From the NCBI GenBank assembly GCA_946902875.1, contig OX336351.1, positions 1,550,001 to 1,614,000 of the forward strand: a stretch of 64,000 bases of DNA. Direction: 5' to 3'. Both the position numbers and the translations under genes were made by a program. This DNA is from Nematopogon swammerdamellus (lineage: Eukaryota > Arthropoda > Insecta > Lepidoptera > Adelidae). How positions within the stretch are numbered: position 1 is the stretch's first letter; each line of letters starts with the position of its first letter. A model generated the notes under the pieces. That model worked only from the letters and a program-made list of their open reading frames with translations. It ran no database searches and was not told the DNA's origin. Below, piece after piece: positions 48,101 through 59,440 of this stretch.

Positions 48101-48404
48101 AATGCCAAATTAACTACCGGGCAAGGTAGGTATGATTCCCGAATTGTCCGGGCCATTCCCGAACGGATGGTAACTCCATAGGGCGGGCTAGCGACATCCG
48201 GTCGGCAGGCTGTGACGTCATTACACGTGAGTTACTGCCGCGGGGCGATTCCTTCGGGGGCGGAGGCGAAATAGGCAGCGCACTTTGACTGAAATGGTTC
48301 CGGTTTGTATGGGTCGCATATGTATTAGTGAAGGACTTTGCGGAAGGACCCTTTATCCGACTGCCGCCGCCACTGAGAAGGGGAATTTTATAATTTATTT
48401 TTTT
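48101..48404. other. unassigned, moderately GC-rich
   Basis: No copy in the window and no coding signal. Confidence 0.35.
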
Positions 48405-48935
48405 TATGAAAACTAACAGAGTTGGTTACATCACCTATAACATCCGTGATGTCAGCCCATAACACCTTGGTGAACTAGGTGCCGTGTCGGTGCTTCTCTG
48501 CGGTCGTGCCGGCTACACTGAACTGGACTGAAAACGAAAGTTTTTTTTTTTATGGAAACCGACACGGTTGGCTACATCACCTACAACATCCGTGATGTCA
48601 GCTCATAACACCGGGTGAACTGGGTGCCATGTCAGTGCTTCCCTTCATTTCGCGCCGGCTACACTGAACTGGACGGAAAACACGAACTATTTACATAGCC
48701 GTTTCGACCGACGTTTCATTCAGTGCGGTGGTACCAACCCGGGCGGGCTAAACCCTACCACCTAGGGAGTAGTAAGAAGAAAACCCTACCGCCTAGTAAG
48801 AAGGGACAGTTTAACGTGGAATCCGAACCACGGTCAGCCTCCAACGGTCGAGCGATCACCCATGCAAGTACTGACCGCGCTCAGCGTTGCATAACAACAG
48901 TCCACCGACTGCACCACTGAGCTACCGAGGCTGTC
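48405..48935 (-). repeat. two SINEs in tandem: body X, then head A and body X
   Basis: 48405-48540 is a body X end (ACATCCGTGATGTCAGCCCA). 48542-48935 is a full copy with poly(T) start, CATAGCCGTTTCGACCGACG, a small internal duplication AACCCTACCACCTAG / AACCCTACCGCCTAG, and head A (AGTACTGACCGCGC, CACTGAGCTACCGAGGC). Confidence 0.8.
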
Positions 48936-48944
48936 ATCATCTAC

Positions 48945-49105
48945 CGAAAAGAGTATGAAGAATTTTAACTAATCATGAATTTGAACTAATATGAAGCATT
49001 TCATAAACACGCCATAAATGCCGTGAGTGGCGCTGGCCCATGACATGGCGATACGGAATCCGCGGTGCGCGAGTTCGACTCGCACTTGGCCGTTTTTTTT
49101 TCATT
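48945..49105 (+). repeat. D element 3' half
   Basis: TACCGAAAAGAGTATGAAGA, ACATGGCGATACGGAATCC, CGCGAGTTCGACTCGCACTT, GGCCGTTTTTTTT. Confidence 0.75.
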
Positions 49106-49369
49106 CTGTCTCGTTGGGCGGATAATGGGGAAAATGTTTCCTTAGAAAATGTATCCAAAAAAATTGCAAGTAAAAATTTACTATTACTACCTAGCGCGAA
49201 TATTTCTGAAACCTAAACTACGTACAAGTTTCGATAAAAGTTCGAATTCCTAGATAATATCACTGCGATATCGCTCGAGCAATAACACCAATCGTATATA
49301 TGAAGAGTTCATATAATTTTACTTCCCAGTAGGTACCTAACTCACTGGCCTCAAATTCAGTAAAATGGA

Positions 49370-49695
49370 TATGCATGGATCGAGTGGGATATTTCGGGTA
49401 AAATCTGTCGGACTTAGCGGGGGCACTGCCGTTCCTCCATATGAATTTTCACGGTGCGAGGCGACACATTGCCGCACCGCTAGGGTGTGGAACTGTCTTC
49501 CGGCGAGTGTGTTTCTCGAATCCTTTAACCTGGGTGTCTTCAAACGTCGTATCAACGGGCCAGACAGCCTGGCAACAGTCCGTATACCTGCTGGCATGGC
49601 GCCTCACTGAGCGTGGTTTGGCGAGGTGTTTTTGGCTCTGTAGACTGTACCATTGGTCCCTCGACACAGTGAGCCATGTTGGTTTACATAAAAAA
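49370..49695 (+). pseudogene. LINE tail, second copy of that at 22216
   Basis: Reads RVWNCLPASVFLESFNLGVF, KRRINGPDSLATV and a 3' UTR ending CATGTTGGTTTACATAAAAA. Upstream coding sequence is lost beyond GTAVPPYEFSRCEATHC. Confidence 0.75.
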
Positions 49696-49699
49696 CCAA

Positions 49700-50225
49700 A
49701 ACCGGCCAAGTGCAAGTCGAACTCGCGCACCGAGGGTTCCGTATCGCCATGTCATGGTCAGCGCCACTCACGCCATCTATGGCGTGTTCTATGAAATGCT
49801 TCATATTAGTTAAAATTCATGATTAGTTTAAATGCTTCATACTGTTTTCGGTAGATGGCGCGCATATAATTTTTAGTTTCTTATATGGGGACCCTCGTGA
49901 ATTTTTTTATCGGCCATAATAACGCATATTCTGTGAAGATTTCAACGGGCCACCTATTACAGTTCAAGAGATACAGCCCTCGGACAGACAGACAGACGGA
50001 AAGACAGACAGACAGACAGACGGCTTAGGAAAATAAGAAAAAGTAAAAAAATCACGGGGGTCGCCATACATGAAACTAAAAAGTGTATGCGCGCCATCTA
50101 CCGAAAAGAGTATGAAGCATTTTAACTACCCGAGAATACATAGATGACGTGAGTGGCGCTGACAATGACATGGCGATACGGAACCCTCGGTGCGCGAGTT
50201 CATCTCGCACTTGGCCTGTTTTTTT
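49700..50225. repeat. two D elements, tail to tail
   Basis: 49700-50030 minus (CCGGCCAAGTGCAAGTCGAA ... GACAGACAGACGGAA) and 50030-50225 plus (GTATGCGCGCCATCTACCGA ... TGCGCGAGTTCATCTCGCAC), forming an inverted pair with a short middle. Confidence 0.75.
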
Positions 50226-50615
50226 TAACCGATTTCAAGAAAAGGAGGAGGTTCTCAATTCGACTGTATTTTTTTTATGTTTGTTACCTCAGAACTTTCG
50301 ACTGGTGCTTCCCGTGTGATTCCAGTTCAATTTGGTCGAGATCGGATTGGAAAGCGAGGCGGAATGGCGAGGCCGAAGGCGGAGCGATTCCGCCGAGTAC
50401 ATTAATAGCAAAAAATTACTAAAAAAAACTGTGAAATAAAAAACTATTTAAAAAAATATAAAAACCGCCTTCAAAACTGAATGAAATAAAAAAAAATCGA
50501 ACCCTAGAGTTGAAGGCAAAAATAACAGACCGCCTTCAACTCTAGGGTTCGATTTTTTTTTATTTCATTAATTTTTGAAGGCGGTTTTTATATTTTTTTA
50601 AATAGTTTTTTTTAT
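50226..50615. repeat. FB-P foldback element, copy 4, with linked repeat
   Basis: 50228-50300 is the GAAAAGGAGGAGGTTCTCAA repeat in reverse. 50355-50398 is the hairpin GGCGGAATGGC / GCGATTCCGCC with a GGCCGAAGGCGGA loop. 50435-50612 is the palindrome with a very short centre (CAAAAATAACAGAC) and CGAACCCTAGAGTTGAAGGC arms. Confidence 0.85.
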
Positions 50616-51143
50616 AGAAATGAAGATGTTAAATATGGATCTAAATATTGATTATTATTATTTAGAAAATAATTTATTACGACATTGTTGAATTGGGGCT
50701 TTAATGATATGAAAAGACTTAGCTCTGCGTGGGATCTTACAACATTTTACTGTGGAAAGGTTGCCTGCTAGACGAGTTATATAGGGATTTTACTCGAAAT
50801 TTCGTGTACACGGTGCACATAGTTACAACTCGGCTCCTACTGAATCGGAGGTCGACCCCATAGGTGAGCCCGAAAATCGCACCGATTTATATCCCAGAGC
50901 CAACGCGTTGCGGAAGCATCCGCGCTTATCTGGGCAACAACATCGTTTGCACATTTCTTATTTTATGTTATCTTCCGTTTCCGCTGTTTTACGCGATTTA
51001 CTACAAACGGAGGCGAGGGCCGGCGGAGGGGCGGGTAGCTCTGATCAAAATTGGAGCCAAGTTTGTGATAAAATCGGGACCCTGTCTAAGATTAGGCGCG
51101 ATAGTTTTAGGTTCTAAGGTAGACTGTAGTTTATGGTTTAGAC
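50616..51143. other. unassigned; candidate single-copy DNA
   Basis: The 104-codon frame at 50864-51178 (YIPEPTRCGSIRAYLG, FVIKSGPCLRLGAIVLGS) runs into the hAT element and shows no domain I know. It overlaps another frame, so coding is doubtful. Confidence 0.35.
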
Positions 51144-52100
51144 CAGCCATACTCAAAGTGTGCTCCACGGAGCCCTGAGGCTCCGCAAGGCCTCTGCAAG
51201 GGCTCCGCGGAAATATATCAACCTAAAGAATGTTGCAAATTAAGTCTTGTTACATAAAGAATGAACATTGGTTTTGTTTACTTTAGTGCTCCGTAAAATA
51301 TGCAGGTTGTTGTAACGGCCACTACATAAAATTTAGGAAAATATTATTGGGAGCAATAGCACGATTACTTAATAGTTATTTCGTAACAGATAAATCACTC
51401 CATAGAAAAAGTTCCATACATTCGGCTTTAATAGCCTACTGTTTCACGTCGCCAATCGCTGCGTGCGAAAATGTACCTAAACGGTCGAGTGTAAAGTGAT
51501 TATTGCTTTGCAGCTGAGCGCAGTTGCTTGGATGAGCGTGTAGGTATGCTACGCGCGGCTGACGAACTTCCACTGAATTAGACCGCTAGCGCGGCGGCCC
51601 GCTGGGCGGTAGGTAGTTAGCGCGCGCAAGTACATAGAGTGCGTGAGGCCTGGCAATAGTAACAAAAAAGTCAAGTAACTTTTTTCTGAATTCCCTTTAA
51701 AAAGTTACAGTTTTCATACAAACTAATTGATTAATTCAGTGTAAAAAGGATCTAATATTCCGCACGAACTTGGGAATGAAAGGCGCGCGGTGAGTGAGCG
51801 AGCAGGAACGAGTGCGTGGAGCGCGAAGATGCAAGGCGGCGCGGCGGGGCGTGACATTTTCGACCCCGACCGTTCCCGCGCCAGCACTCTCCCCTCGCGC
51901 GCGTCAAATTACACTTGACGAAAACATAAATTTCAAAATATATATCTCGAAATCTAGACACTTTAGAGAAAAACTTTGATTATTTTTTTATTTCGGAAAA
52001 ACATGAGTATTGCGCTGGCGAAATTAATGTACTCACCGTTACAACACCCTGTATAGTGGTTTAAAAGGGTTACGTCGCCAGAAAAGTTTGAGAACCGCTG
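51144..52100. mobile_element. 957-bp non-autonomous hAT-type element
   Basis: Ends CAGCCATACTCAAAGTGTGC and TTTGAGAACCGCTG are hAT-like short inverted repeats (CAGxxxTxCTCAAA). A perfect 8-bp duplication GTTTAGAC flanks it (51136-51143 and 52101-52108), the size diagnostic of hAT transposition. The interior contains the N repeat (51345-51655) and GC-rich sequence, but no transposase. Confidence 0.85.
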
Positions 52101-52320
52101 GTTTAGACCAGCTAGTACGTGAGTCACCCGGTAGCAAGTGGCCTTATTTTTAGGCGCCCGCACACAGACGTTCCAATAGACAAAACCTTGAAATAATACG
52201 AATACCGCAAAACAATTATATTTAAAAACATTAAATTAGAAATGCATTGACTCGAGAACATTTTGAAAATTTCGTAATGCAGTACATACAGTACAATAGT
52301 AAGTAGGTACATACAGTATT

Positions 52321-52700
52321 GTCAGCCTCGATAGCTCAGTGGCGCAGACAGTCGACTGTTGTTATTGATTGTTAAGCAGCGCTGGGCACGGTCAGTTCTT
52401 GGATGGGTGACCGCTCGACCGTTGGAGGCCGACCGTGGTTCGGATTCCACGTAAAACTGTAGGTCCCTGCCCTTCCTACCTTACTCGGTGGTAGGCTTCA
52501 ACCCGCCCAGGTTAGTACCAACGCACTGAATGAAACGTCTCGGTCGAAACGGCTATGTCAATAGTTTGTGTTTTCCGTCCAGTTCAATGTAGCCGGCATA
52601 ATCGAAGGGAAGCACTGACATTGCACCTACTTCACCCGGTGTTATGGGCTGACATCACGGATGTTTAGGTGATGTAGACAACCGTGTCAGTTTCCATAAA
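52321..52700 (+). repeat. SINE: head A and body X, copy 5 (complete)
   Basis: GTCAGCCTCGATAGCTCAGT, GTTAAGCAGCGCTGGGCACG, GTTCTTGGATGGGTGACCGC, GGTTCGGATTCCACG, body X and terminal CATAAAAAAA. Confidence 0.85.
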
Positions 52701-52704
52701 AAAA

Positions 52705-52850
52705 ATAGTTTTAAAGTCTCGGGTCCGTCGTGAATGGGCACCTGTCAGACCGGCATGGCATTCGCAACCCCCGCATACGACCGAATTTCCATGGGCGTCG
52801 TTAGACACCTTATGGGTGGCTCGGCGCCACATGTCCGTAGAAACACTCAT
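52705..52850 (+). repeat. F LINE tail
   Basis: GAATGGGCACCTGTCAGACC, ATTTCCATGGGCGTCGTTAG, CACCTTATGGGTGGCTCGGC. Confidence 0.7.
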
Positions 52851-53399
52851 TACTACAGAATATAACAGCACTCAACCATTTTACACATCCTTTCAATCGT
52901 AACGTCAATGACCTTCCATCAATATCGACTAATACAAAAAGCCGTGCCAAAAAAATCGAAGAAAAAGAGGCTATGTATGCTTCCAGGGCTAAATAGGAGT
53001 TTTTCTTCCAAAATTTCCCAAAAAAATCAAGCCCAGCGTTCCCAGTCACGTAGATCTTTCATTTAATCCCAATGGAGAATTGGCGAGGTCTCCGCAGTAA
53101 ATATTGGTGCGGCCGAACGCGGCAGTTGCCGCTAATGCCCGCCCACTTTGCCCCGGCCCGCCGCCACAGTTTGCCCCCACGGCCGCCCGAAATGCCCCCA
53201 CACCGAAAATCCCGCCCGCAGGAGGTTAGTTCGCGCCACCTGCGTTCTGCGCGGATGCGGAAGCGGCGAAAATTAAATTTTGCCCATTTTGTGTTTCGCC
53301 GGAACTCGTGCACTATAATAATGTCGTAAAAAGTAGAAATAAGGTATTTCTCGAAACAGGAGCACACAATACGCAATACAATAGCGCCCATATATCCCC
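52851..53399. other. unassigned; GC-rich candidate single-copy DNA
   Basis: 53090-53270 is rich in CCCGCCC and CCGCC with open frames on both strands (85 and 110 codons). No domain is visible and the overlap of frames argues for composition rather than coding. Confidence 0.35.
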
Positions 53400-53660
53400 A
53401 ACCCTAAGTACAGTCTCGGGTCCTTCGAGAGGAGCGTGAATGGGCATCCGTAAGGCCGGTATGGCATTCGCAACCCCCGCATACGACCGAACACCGCTGG
53501 GCATGACACCTAGTTTCCCAAGGTGTTATAGGCTGACTGCACCATGTCAGTTCCCAAAAAAATAAAAAATAAAATTAAAACAAATTCCATGGGCGTCGTT
53601 AGACACCTTATGTGAGGCTCGGCGCCATATAATGTTGCGCTTTCAATGACAAATAATAAT
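53400..53660 (+). repeat. F LINE tail split by a SINE fragment
   Basis: 53400-53490 (GTCTCGGGTCCTTCGAGAGG, CGCAACCCCCGCATACGACC) and 53585-53660 (TTCCATGGGCGTCGTTAGAC). Between them a body X-like end (GGTGTTATAGGCTGACTGCA, GTCAGTTCCCAAAAAAA). Confidence 0.7.
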
Positions 53661-53744
53661 AATATAGGTATTGCTTATGTCAAACTTATGTCTGTCGGCG
53701 AGTTTGTTTACCTATACTTTCAACCTGGTAGTTTCATTACGCTT

Positions 53745-54075
53745 TTTTTTTATTTTTTTTATTCAAACTGACACGGATGGCTACATCACCTACAACATCC
53801 GTGATCTCAGCCCATAACACCGGGTGAACTTGGTGCCACGTCAGTGCATCCCTTCGGTCGTGCCGGCTACACTGAACTGGACGGAAAACACAAACTATTT
53901 ACATAGCCGTTTCGACCGACCTTTCATTCAGTGCGGTGGTAACAACCCGGGCGGGTTAAACCCTACCACCTAGTAATATAAGAAGGGAGTCATATCCCAT
54001 AGTCGCCTTTTACGACATACACGGGGAGAGATGCAGTGGGGCTATTTTTTTAAAGTACCAGCCCCACACGGTACA
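53745..54075 (-). repeat. SINE: head B and body X
   Basis: AAACTGACACGGATGGCTAC, CATAGCCGTTTCGACCGACC, CGCCTTTTACGACATACACG, GGGGCTATTTTTTTAAAGTA. Same arrangement as 19613-19938. Confidence 0.8.
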
Positions 54076-54079
54076 AGTA

Positions 54080-54230
54080 CGCTTCCATAGTCCGCAATTT
54101 ATTTGTATTAATAGCGCAACGTGTGGCGCCTTGCCACCCATAAAGTGTCTAACGACGCCCATGGACATTCCGCCGTATGCGGCGGTTGCCAAGCCGGCAC
54201 GCCCGGCCTGACAGGTGCCTATTGAACAAG
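54080..54230 (-). repeat. F LINE tail
   Basis: ACCCATAAAGTGTCTAACGA, CGCCCATGGACATTCCGCCG, GGCCTGACAGGTGCC. Confidence 0.75.
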
Positions 54231-54254
54231 TGAAATAATTAGCTACTTAATTTT

Positions 54255-54548
54255 TATGATAACTGACACGGTTGGCTGCATCAATCGTTCGTTTCTCAAG
54301 TATAGTATACTTATAGCATAGTTGCGCAAGTAGGGTAGGGTACATGCCGCCCGGGTTAATACCACCGCACTGAATGAATAGTCGATCGAAACGGCTATGT
54401 TAACAGTTCGTGTTTTCCGTCCATTTCAGTGTAGCCTGCACGATCGAAGGGAAGCACTGAAGTAGCACTAGTTCACGAAGGTGTTATGGGCTGACATTAC
54501 GGATGTTGTAGGTGATGTAGCCAATCGTGTAAGTTTCCATAAAAAAAA
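54255..54548 (+). repeat. SINE body X with degraded left part
   Basis: GTCGATCGAAACGGCTATGT, TTCCGTCCATTTCAGTGTAG, GTGTTATGGGCTGACATTAC and TCCATAAAAAAAA; no head recognised. Confidence 0.7.
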
Positions 54549-54679
54549 TTCGGCATACCTATCCAACAGCAGTTTACTTGCCCATACAGAATAATTAATT
54601 ACCTATGGAAGATATTTTGCAATAAAAATATTTCACAAGTTAACTTAAGTTTCAAAGAAATATTAATGCTAAAAAAAAC

Positions 54680-55185
54680 CACTTATTAGAAATATAAAAA
54701 CCGACTTCAAAAATGTATTAAATAAAAAAATTCGATCCCTTGACTTAAAGGCGGTGCTAAAGAAGGCTACACAAAAGCACAAAAGGATATGATCCACTCA
54801 TATTTTCTTTCATCCATCATTTTTGCTTGTTTTAGCACCGCCTTCAACTTCGGTTCTATTTTTTTCGAAGCGTTAGATTTTTTTTATTTCATACATTTTT
54901 GAAGTCGGTTTTTATATTTTTAATAAATAGTTTTTATTTCAGTTTTTTTGCCATTAGTGTATTCGGAGGAATCGCTCGGCCTTCGGCCTCGCGATTCCGC
55001 CTCGCTTTCCAATCCGATCTTGACCAAATTGGGACCACCTCAGGGTTATCACCTTTCATACAACAAAATAATTTTCAAAATCGATCCACTATTTGACGGA
55101 GTAATCGCGTAACAAAAATTAAAAAAAAACATACAGTCGAATTATTGAGAACCTCCTCCTTTTTTTGAAGTCGGTTGAAAAAGTC
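54680..55185. repeat. FB-P foldback element, copy 5, with hairpin and linked repeat
   Basis: AAAAACCGACTTCAAAAATG / CATTTTTGAAGTCGGTTTTT outer arms, GGCGGTGCTAAA / TTTAGCACCGCC inner arms with a longer centre. Then GGAATCGCTCGGCCTTCGGC and CTCGCGATTCCGCC (54965-55003), followed by the GAACCTCCTCCTTTTTTTGA repeat to 55185. The arms have diverged more than in copies 3 and 4. Confidence 0.8.
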
Positions 55186-55534
55186 ACGTATAAGAAAGCG
55201 ATCCAATTTTTTGCTCTAATAAAAACACATCCCTGCACAGAGTGGGGGTCACAAAAAATCCAAACAAAAAGGTAAATATAAAGCCAACCTAATTTGTCCC
55301 GTTCTCATTCCGTCTTTGTTCTCCGGAAGGCAATTAAGAGGTAAAACTTTGTTGTTTTTTTTCTTGCGACATTCGTCGCCGGACGTTGTATAACTAGATT
55401 CAATAAAAGGCACTCGACCTGTTTGTATGTATGTATTGCATTTTAGACGACTACTATAATATAATGAAAATAAAATAACTCAAATTTACAAGAGTGGATT
55501 GACACTAGATTCTGGAACAATTATAGAAATTTTG
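55186..55534. other. unassigned
   Basis: AT-rich, with (TATG)n at about 55425. No coding signal. Confidence 0.4.
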
Positions 55535-55670
55535 TTTATGGAAACACACGGTTGGCTACATCACCTACAACATCCGTGATGTCACCCCATAACACCGGGT
55601 AAACTAGGTGCCACGCCAGTGCTTCCCTTCGGTCGTGCCGGCTACACTGAACTGGAAGGAAAACCACTTT
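55535..55670 (-). repeat. SINE body X end
   Basis: ACGGTTGGCTACATCACCTA, GTCACCCCATAACACCGGGT, TTCGGTCGTGCCGGCTACAC. Confidence 0.7.
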
Positions 55671-55671
55671 T

Positions 55672-55876
55672 TAAGATAATTAATGTTTTTATTACCTACT
55701 TAGTTACTTGATTACAAACATAGCTAAGAACCATCACGATTAAACCAGCTTTCTAATAAAAAACCACATCCAAATCGGTCCATCCGTTTTGGAGCATCGA
55801 TGCCACAGACAGACACACCCATACACACACACGTTAAACATAGAGCACCCCTGTTTTGGCGTCGGGGGTTAAAAAC
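55672..55876 (-). repeat. TG-rich element, copy 4
   Basis: ATTACAAACATAGCTAAGAA, CACATCCAAATCGGTCCATC, (CA)n, GTTTTGGCGTCGGGGGTTAA. Reverse of 169-441, left part truncated. Confidence 0.75.
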
Positions 55877-55979
55877 AATAATTATATCTTCTTAAAAATA
55901 AAAATAAAAATCATACAATCGCACCATAGTCCTACGACGCTTGATGCGTTCCTTCTTTTTAAACGGTTTTATTTAGCTT

Positions 55980-56138
55980 GACTCCGTATATTTGTTTGTT
56001 TGTTTGTTTGTTTGTTACTATCTTTGTTTCAAATCTTGCGACAATTTTTTCAACTACTTCTACTGAACCGATTTTTATGAAACTTTGCACACACATTGAG
56101 TTCTCGTGACAATACAATATTATGATAATTTCAACTTG
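55980..56138 (+). repeat. TE fragment with (GTTT)n
   Basis: (GTTT)n at 55990-56015, GAACCGATTTTTATGAAACT, TTGCACACACATTGAGTTCT. This resembles a common lepidopteran repeat and leads directly into the satellite. Confidence 0.55.
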
Positions 56139-57858
56139 GTAACGAGGGTCTGATGATGGAGTCAGGAGGTGGCCAGTGGAACTCTTCAACCGTTACTAGT
56201 AACCCCCTCGAGTTTGGGCTCATTTGGTTGGTTTGGACGAGTGTCCCATACTTCTACCAATACACTTGGTGACCAGGGTCTGATGATGGAGTCAGGAGGT
56301 GTACAGTGGAACTCTTCAACCGTTACTAGTAACCCCCTCGAATTTGGGCTCATACGGTTTGTTTGGACGAGTGTCCCATACTTCTACCAATACACTTGGT
56401 GACGAGGGTCTGATGATGGATTCAGGAGGTGTACAGTGGAACTCTTCAACCGTTACTAGTAACCCCCTCGAGTTTGGGCTCATTTGGTTGGTTTGGACAA
56501 GTGTTCCATACTTCTATCAATACACTTGGTGACGAGGGTCTGATGATGGAGTCAGGGGGTGTACAGTGGAACTCTTCAACCGTTACTAGTAAGCCCCTCG
56601 AGTTTGCGCTCATTTGGTTTGTTTGGACGAGTGTCCCATACTTCTACCAATACACTTGGTGACGAGGGTCTGATGATGGAGTCAGGAGGTGTACAGTGGA
56701 ACTCTTCAACCGTTACTAGTAACCCCCTCGAGTTTGGGCTCATTTGGTTGGTTTGGACGAGTGACTCATACTTCTACCAATACACTTGGTGACGAGAGTC
56801 TGATGATGGAGTCAGGAGGTGTACAGTGGAACTCTTCAACCGTTACTAGTAACCCCCTCGAGTTTGGGCTCATTTTGTTGGTTTGGACGAGTGTCCCATA
56901 CTTCTACCAATACACTTGGTGACGAGGGTCTGATAATGGAGTCAGGAGGTGTACAGTGGAACTCTTCAACCGTTACTAGTAACCCCCTCGAGTTTGGGCT
57001 CATATGGTTGGTTTGGACGAGTGTCCCATACTTCTACCAATACACTTGGTGACGAGGGTCTGATGATGGAGTCAGGAGGTCTACAGTAGAACTCTCCAAC
57101 CGTTACTAGTAACCCCCTCGAGTTTGGGCTCATATGGTTGGTTTGGACGAGTGTCCCATACTTCTACCAATACACTTGGTGACGAGGGTCTGATGATGGA
57201 GTCAGGAGGTGTACAGTGGAACTGTTCAACCGTTACTAGTAACCCCCTCGAGTTTGGGCTCATATGGTTGGTTTGGACAAATGTCCCATACTTCTATCAA
57301 TACACTTGGTGACGAGGGTCTGATGATGGAGTCAGGGGGTGTACAGTGGAACTCTTCAACCGTTACTAGAAAGCCCCTCGAGTTTGCGCTCATTTGGTTT
57401 GTTTGGACAAGTGTCCCATACTTCTACCAATACACTTGGTGACGAGGGTCTGATGATGGAGTCAGGAGGTGTACAGTGGAACTCTTCAACCGTTACTAGT
57501 AACCCCCTCGAGTTTGGGCTCATTTGGTTGGTTTGGACGAGTGACTCATACTTCTACCAATACACTTGGTGACGAGGGTCTGATGATGGAGTCAGGATGT
57601 GTACAGTGGAACTCTTCAACCGTTACTAGTAACCCCCTCGAGTTTGGGCTCATTTGGTTTGTTTGGACGAGTGTCCCATACTTCTACCAATACACTTGGT
57701 GGCGAGGGTCTAATGATGGATTCAGGAGGTGGACAGTGGAACTCTTCAACTGGTACTAGTAACCCTCTCGAATTTGGGCTCATTTGGTTGGTTTGGACGA
57801 GTGTCCCATACTTCTACACTTGGTGACGAGGATCTGATTATGGAGGCAGGAGGTGGAC
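56139..57858. repeat. 130-bp satellite, 13 copies
   Basis: Exact 130-bp period: unit starts near 56139, 56269, 56399 and so on to 57699, with a 14th partial. The unit has GACGAGGGTCTGATGATGGA, GGAACTCTTCAACCGTTACT, AGTAACCCCCTCGAGTTTGG, CCCATACTTCTACCAATACA. Shared variants in units 3-5 and 9-11 (TTCTATCAATAC, CAGGGGGTGTAC, GAGTTTGCGCTC, GTGACTCATAC) show a duplicated block with a 780-bp offset. The series of 77-codon frames spaced by 130 bp arises because 130 is not a multiple of three. It is not a protein family. Confidence 0.95.
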
Positions 57859-58215
57859 TGTTGAACTTAAATAAAACAAAAATTATGATCAGGATATTTG
57901 TTTGAATCCACCCAAGTTAAGGTTTCTGTATTGTCCCGAGAACTGTGTGGCGTTAGGGTGGCTAAAAATGATACGTGGTTAGCGATACACCACCCAAGTC
58001 AACGTTTGAAACGTGCCGAGGACTGTGGCATTAGGGTGGATAAAATTATACGTCGTTAACGTTTCAACTTCAAGGCTGGGCACACCTTGTTGTATGAGAG
58101 CCTTGCCCCTCTACATGGACCTCTGGGGGGGTCGACTGTTATTGGTCCAGTACTCGTGGGAAAAACATGAAAGAAAAAAATTATAAAAAAAATCAAACTA
58201 AAAACGAGTAAATAA
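57859..58215. other. short direct repeat, otherwise unassigned
   Basis: CCACCCAAGT, AACGTTTGAAACGTGCCGAG and GGACTGTGGCATTAGGGTGG appear as two roughly 80-bp copies (57908-57990, 57991-58070). No coding signal. Confidence 0.5.
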
Positions 58216-58781
58216 AAAAATAGGTAAAAAAACTTTTAAGTTAAACGGTTTTATTAAAAAAAAACAGCTGCACAAAAAACTAGAAAAAAAAATCAGCTAT
58301 ACAAAAACTAGAAAATAATAAGGACACAAACCTTGGCCTTTTTAAGATTTTACGTCTGGGTAAGAAATTGTGCAATACTAGCGTGCTGTGTTATCATGTC
58401 GGATGCCAAAGGGCACTTTGTGTCGCTGCGTCAGCGGAATAAGTAATAAATTGAGACTTTTAACAGACTAATATAAAAACGTGGGGCGTATAATATACGT
58501 AATAACATGCGCCCACATTTTTATATTAGTCTGTTAAAAGTCTCAATTTATTACTTATTCCGCTGACGCAGCGACACAAAGTGCCCTTTGGCATCCGACA
58601 TGAGAACACAGCACGCTAGTATTGCACAATTTCTTACCCAGACGTAAAATCTTAAAAAGGCCAAGGTTTGTGTCCTTATTATTTTCTAGTTTTTGTATAG
58701 CTGATTTTTTTTTCTAGTTTTTTGTGCAGCTGTTTTTTTTTAATAAAACCGTTTAACTTAAAAGTTTTTTTACCTATTTTT
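58216..58781. repeat. 566-bp near-perfect palindrome
   Basis: Arms about 58216-58490 and 58507-58781, 275 bp each, with very few mismatches (for example TTATCATGTCGG against CCGACATGAGAA). Outer end AAAAATAGGTAAAAAAAC, inner end AATATAAAAACGTGGGGCGTA, centre about 16 bp. AT-rich arms include AAAACAGCTGCACAAAAAAC and GCTGCGTCAGCGGAATAAG. No coding capacity. No target duplication was clear. Confidence 0.9.
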
Positions 58782-59244
58782 GAATTTCGAATTCATTTAG
58801 ATCTTGGAAAATGTATTCGAAAAAATCCCGCAACATCATGATATTTAAAACAGAGGTGTAATTACATATAGGTACCTATCTACTTAAGGATCAAAAGGCT
58901 TGATAAAAACGCCTGGAATTTTCGAGAGCATCTCTTCATTGAAGGACTAAAAAAAATTGTGTTTCTTGGACAATTTTATTTTAGAAGGCGGAGCGTAATT
59001 TCGGTCTTATGATAAAATTAAAAACGAACAAACATTGTCAACATATTTTCTGCGATTTTTTATAAATATAAAAATTTTCGCAGTCGCTGGCGGCGACGTC
59101 AAAATACATGCCGTCACGCACGGCATTGAACACATTTTTTACCCGACTGCGAACGTAAAGGAGGTTAATGTGTTTGACTTTGATGTAAGTAAGAGTATAA
59201 GTTTGTGAATCTGTCCAATTACTTTTTTTATGTAATGTATTTTT
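58782..59244. other. unassigned
   Basis: AT-rich with ATGCCGTCACGCACGGCAT dyad at about 59108-59126. No coding signal. Confidence 0.4.
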
Positions 59245-59440
59245 TTATGGAAAGTGGAAACTGACACGCTTGGCTACATCACCTACTAAATATTGGTGAA
59301 CTAAGTGGCACAGTGCTTATCTTTGGTCGTGCCGGCTACACTGAACTGCATGGAAAACACAAACTATTTACATAGCCGTTTCGACCGACGTTTCATTCGG
59401 TGCGGTGGTACCAACCCTAGTGGGTAAAACCCTACCTAGG
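59245..59440 (-). repeat. SINE body X, internally deleted
   Basis: GGAAACTGACACGCTTGGCT, TTGGTCGTGCCGGCTACACT, CATAGCCGTTTCGACCGACG, GCGGTGGTACCAACCC. Confidence 0.7.

Noticed and set aside
50864..51178. 104-codon frame as a membrane protein
   Set aside because: The frame runs across the boundary of the hAT element into its terminal sequence and overlaps another open frame. The hydrophobic stretch alone is not enough.
56169..57826. A series of 77-codon open frames repeated every 130 bp, looking like a tandem gene or protein-repeat family
   Set aside because: The unit is 130 bp, one more than a multiple of three, so each frame covers almost two units and then stops. Regular spacing and identical length follow from the satellite alone.
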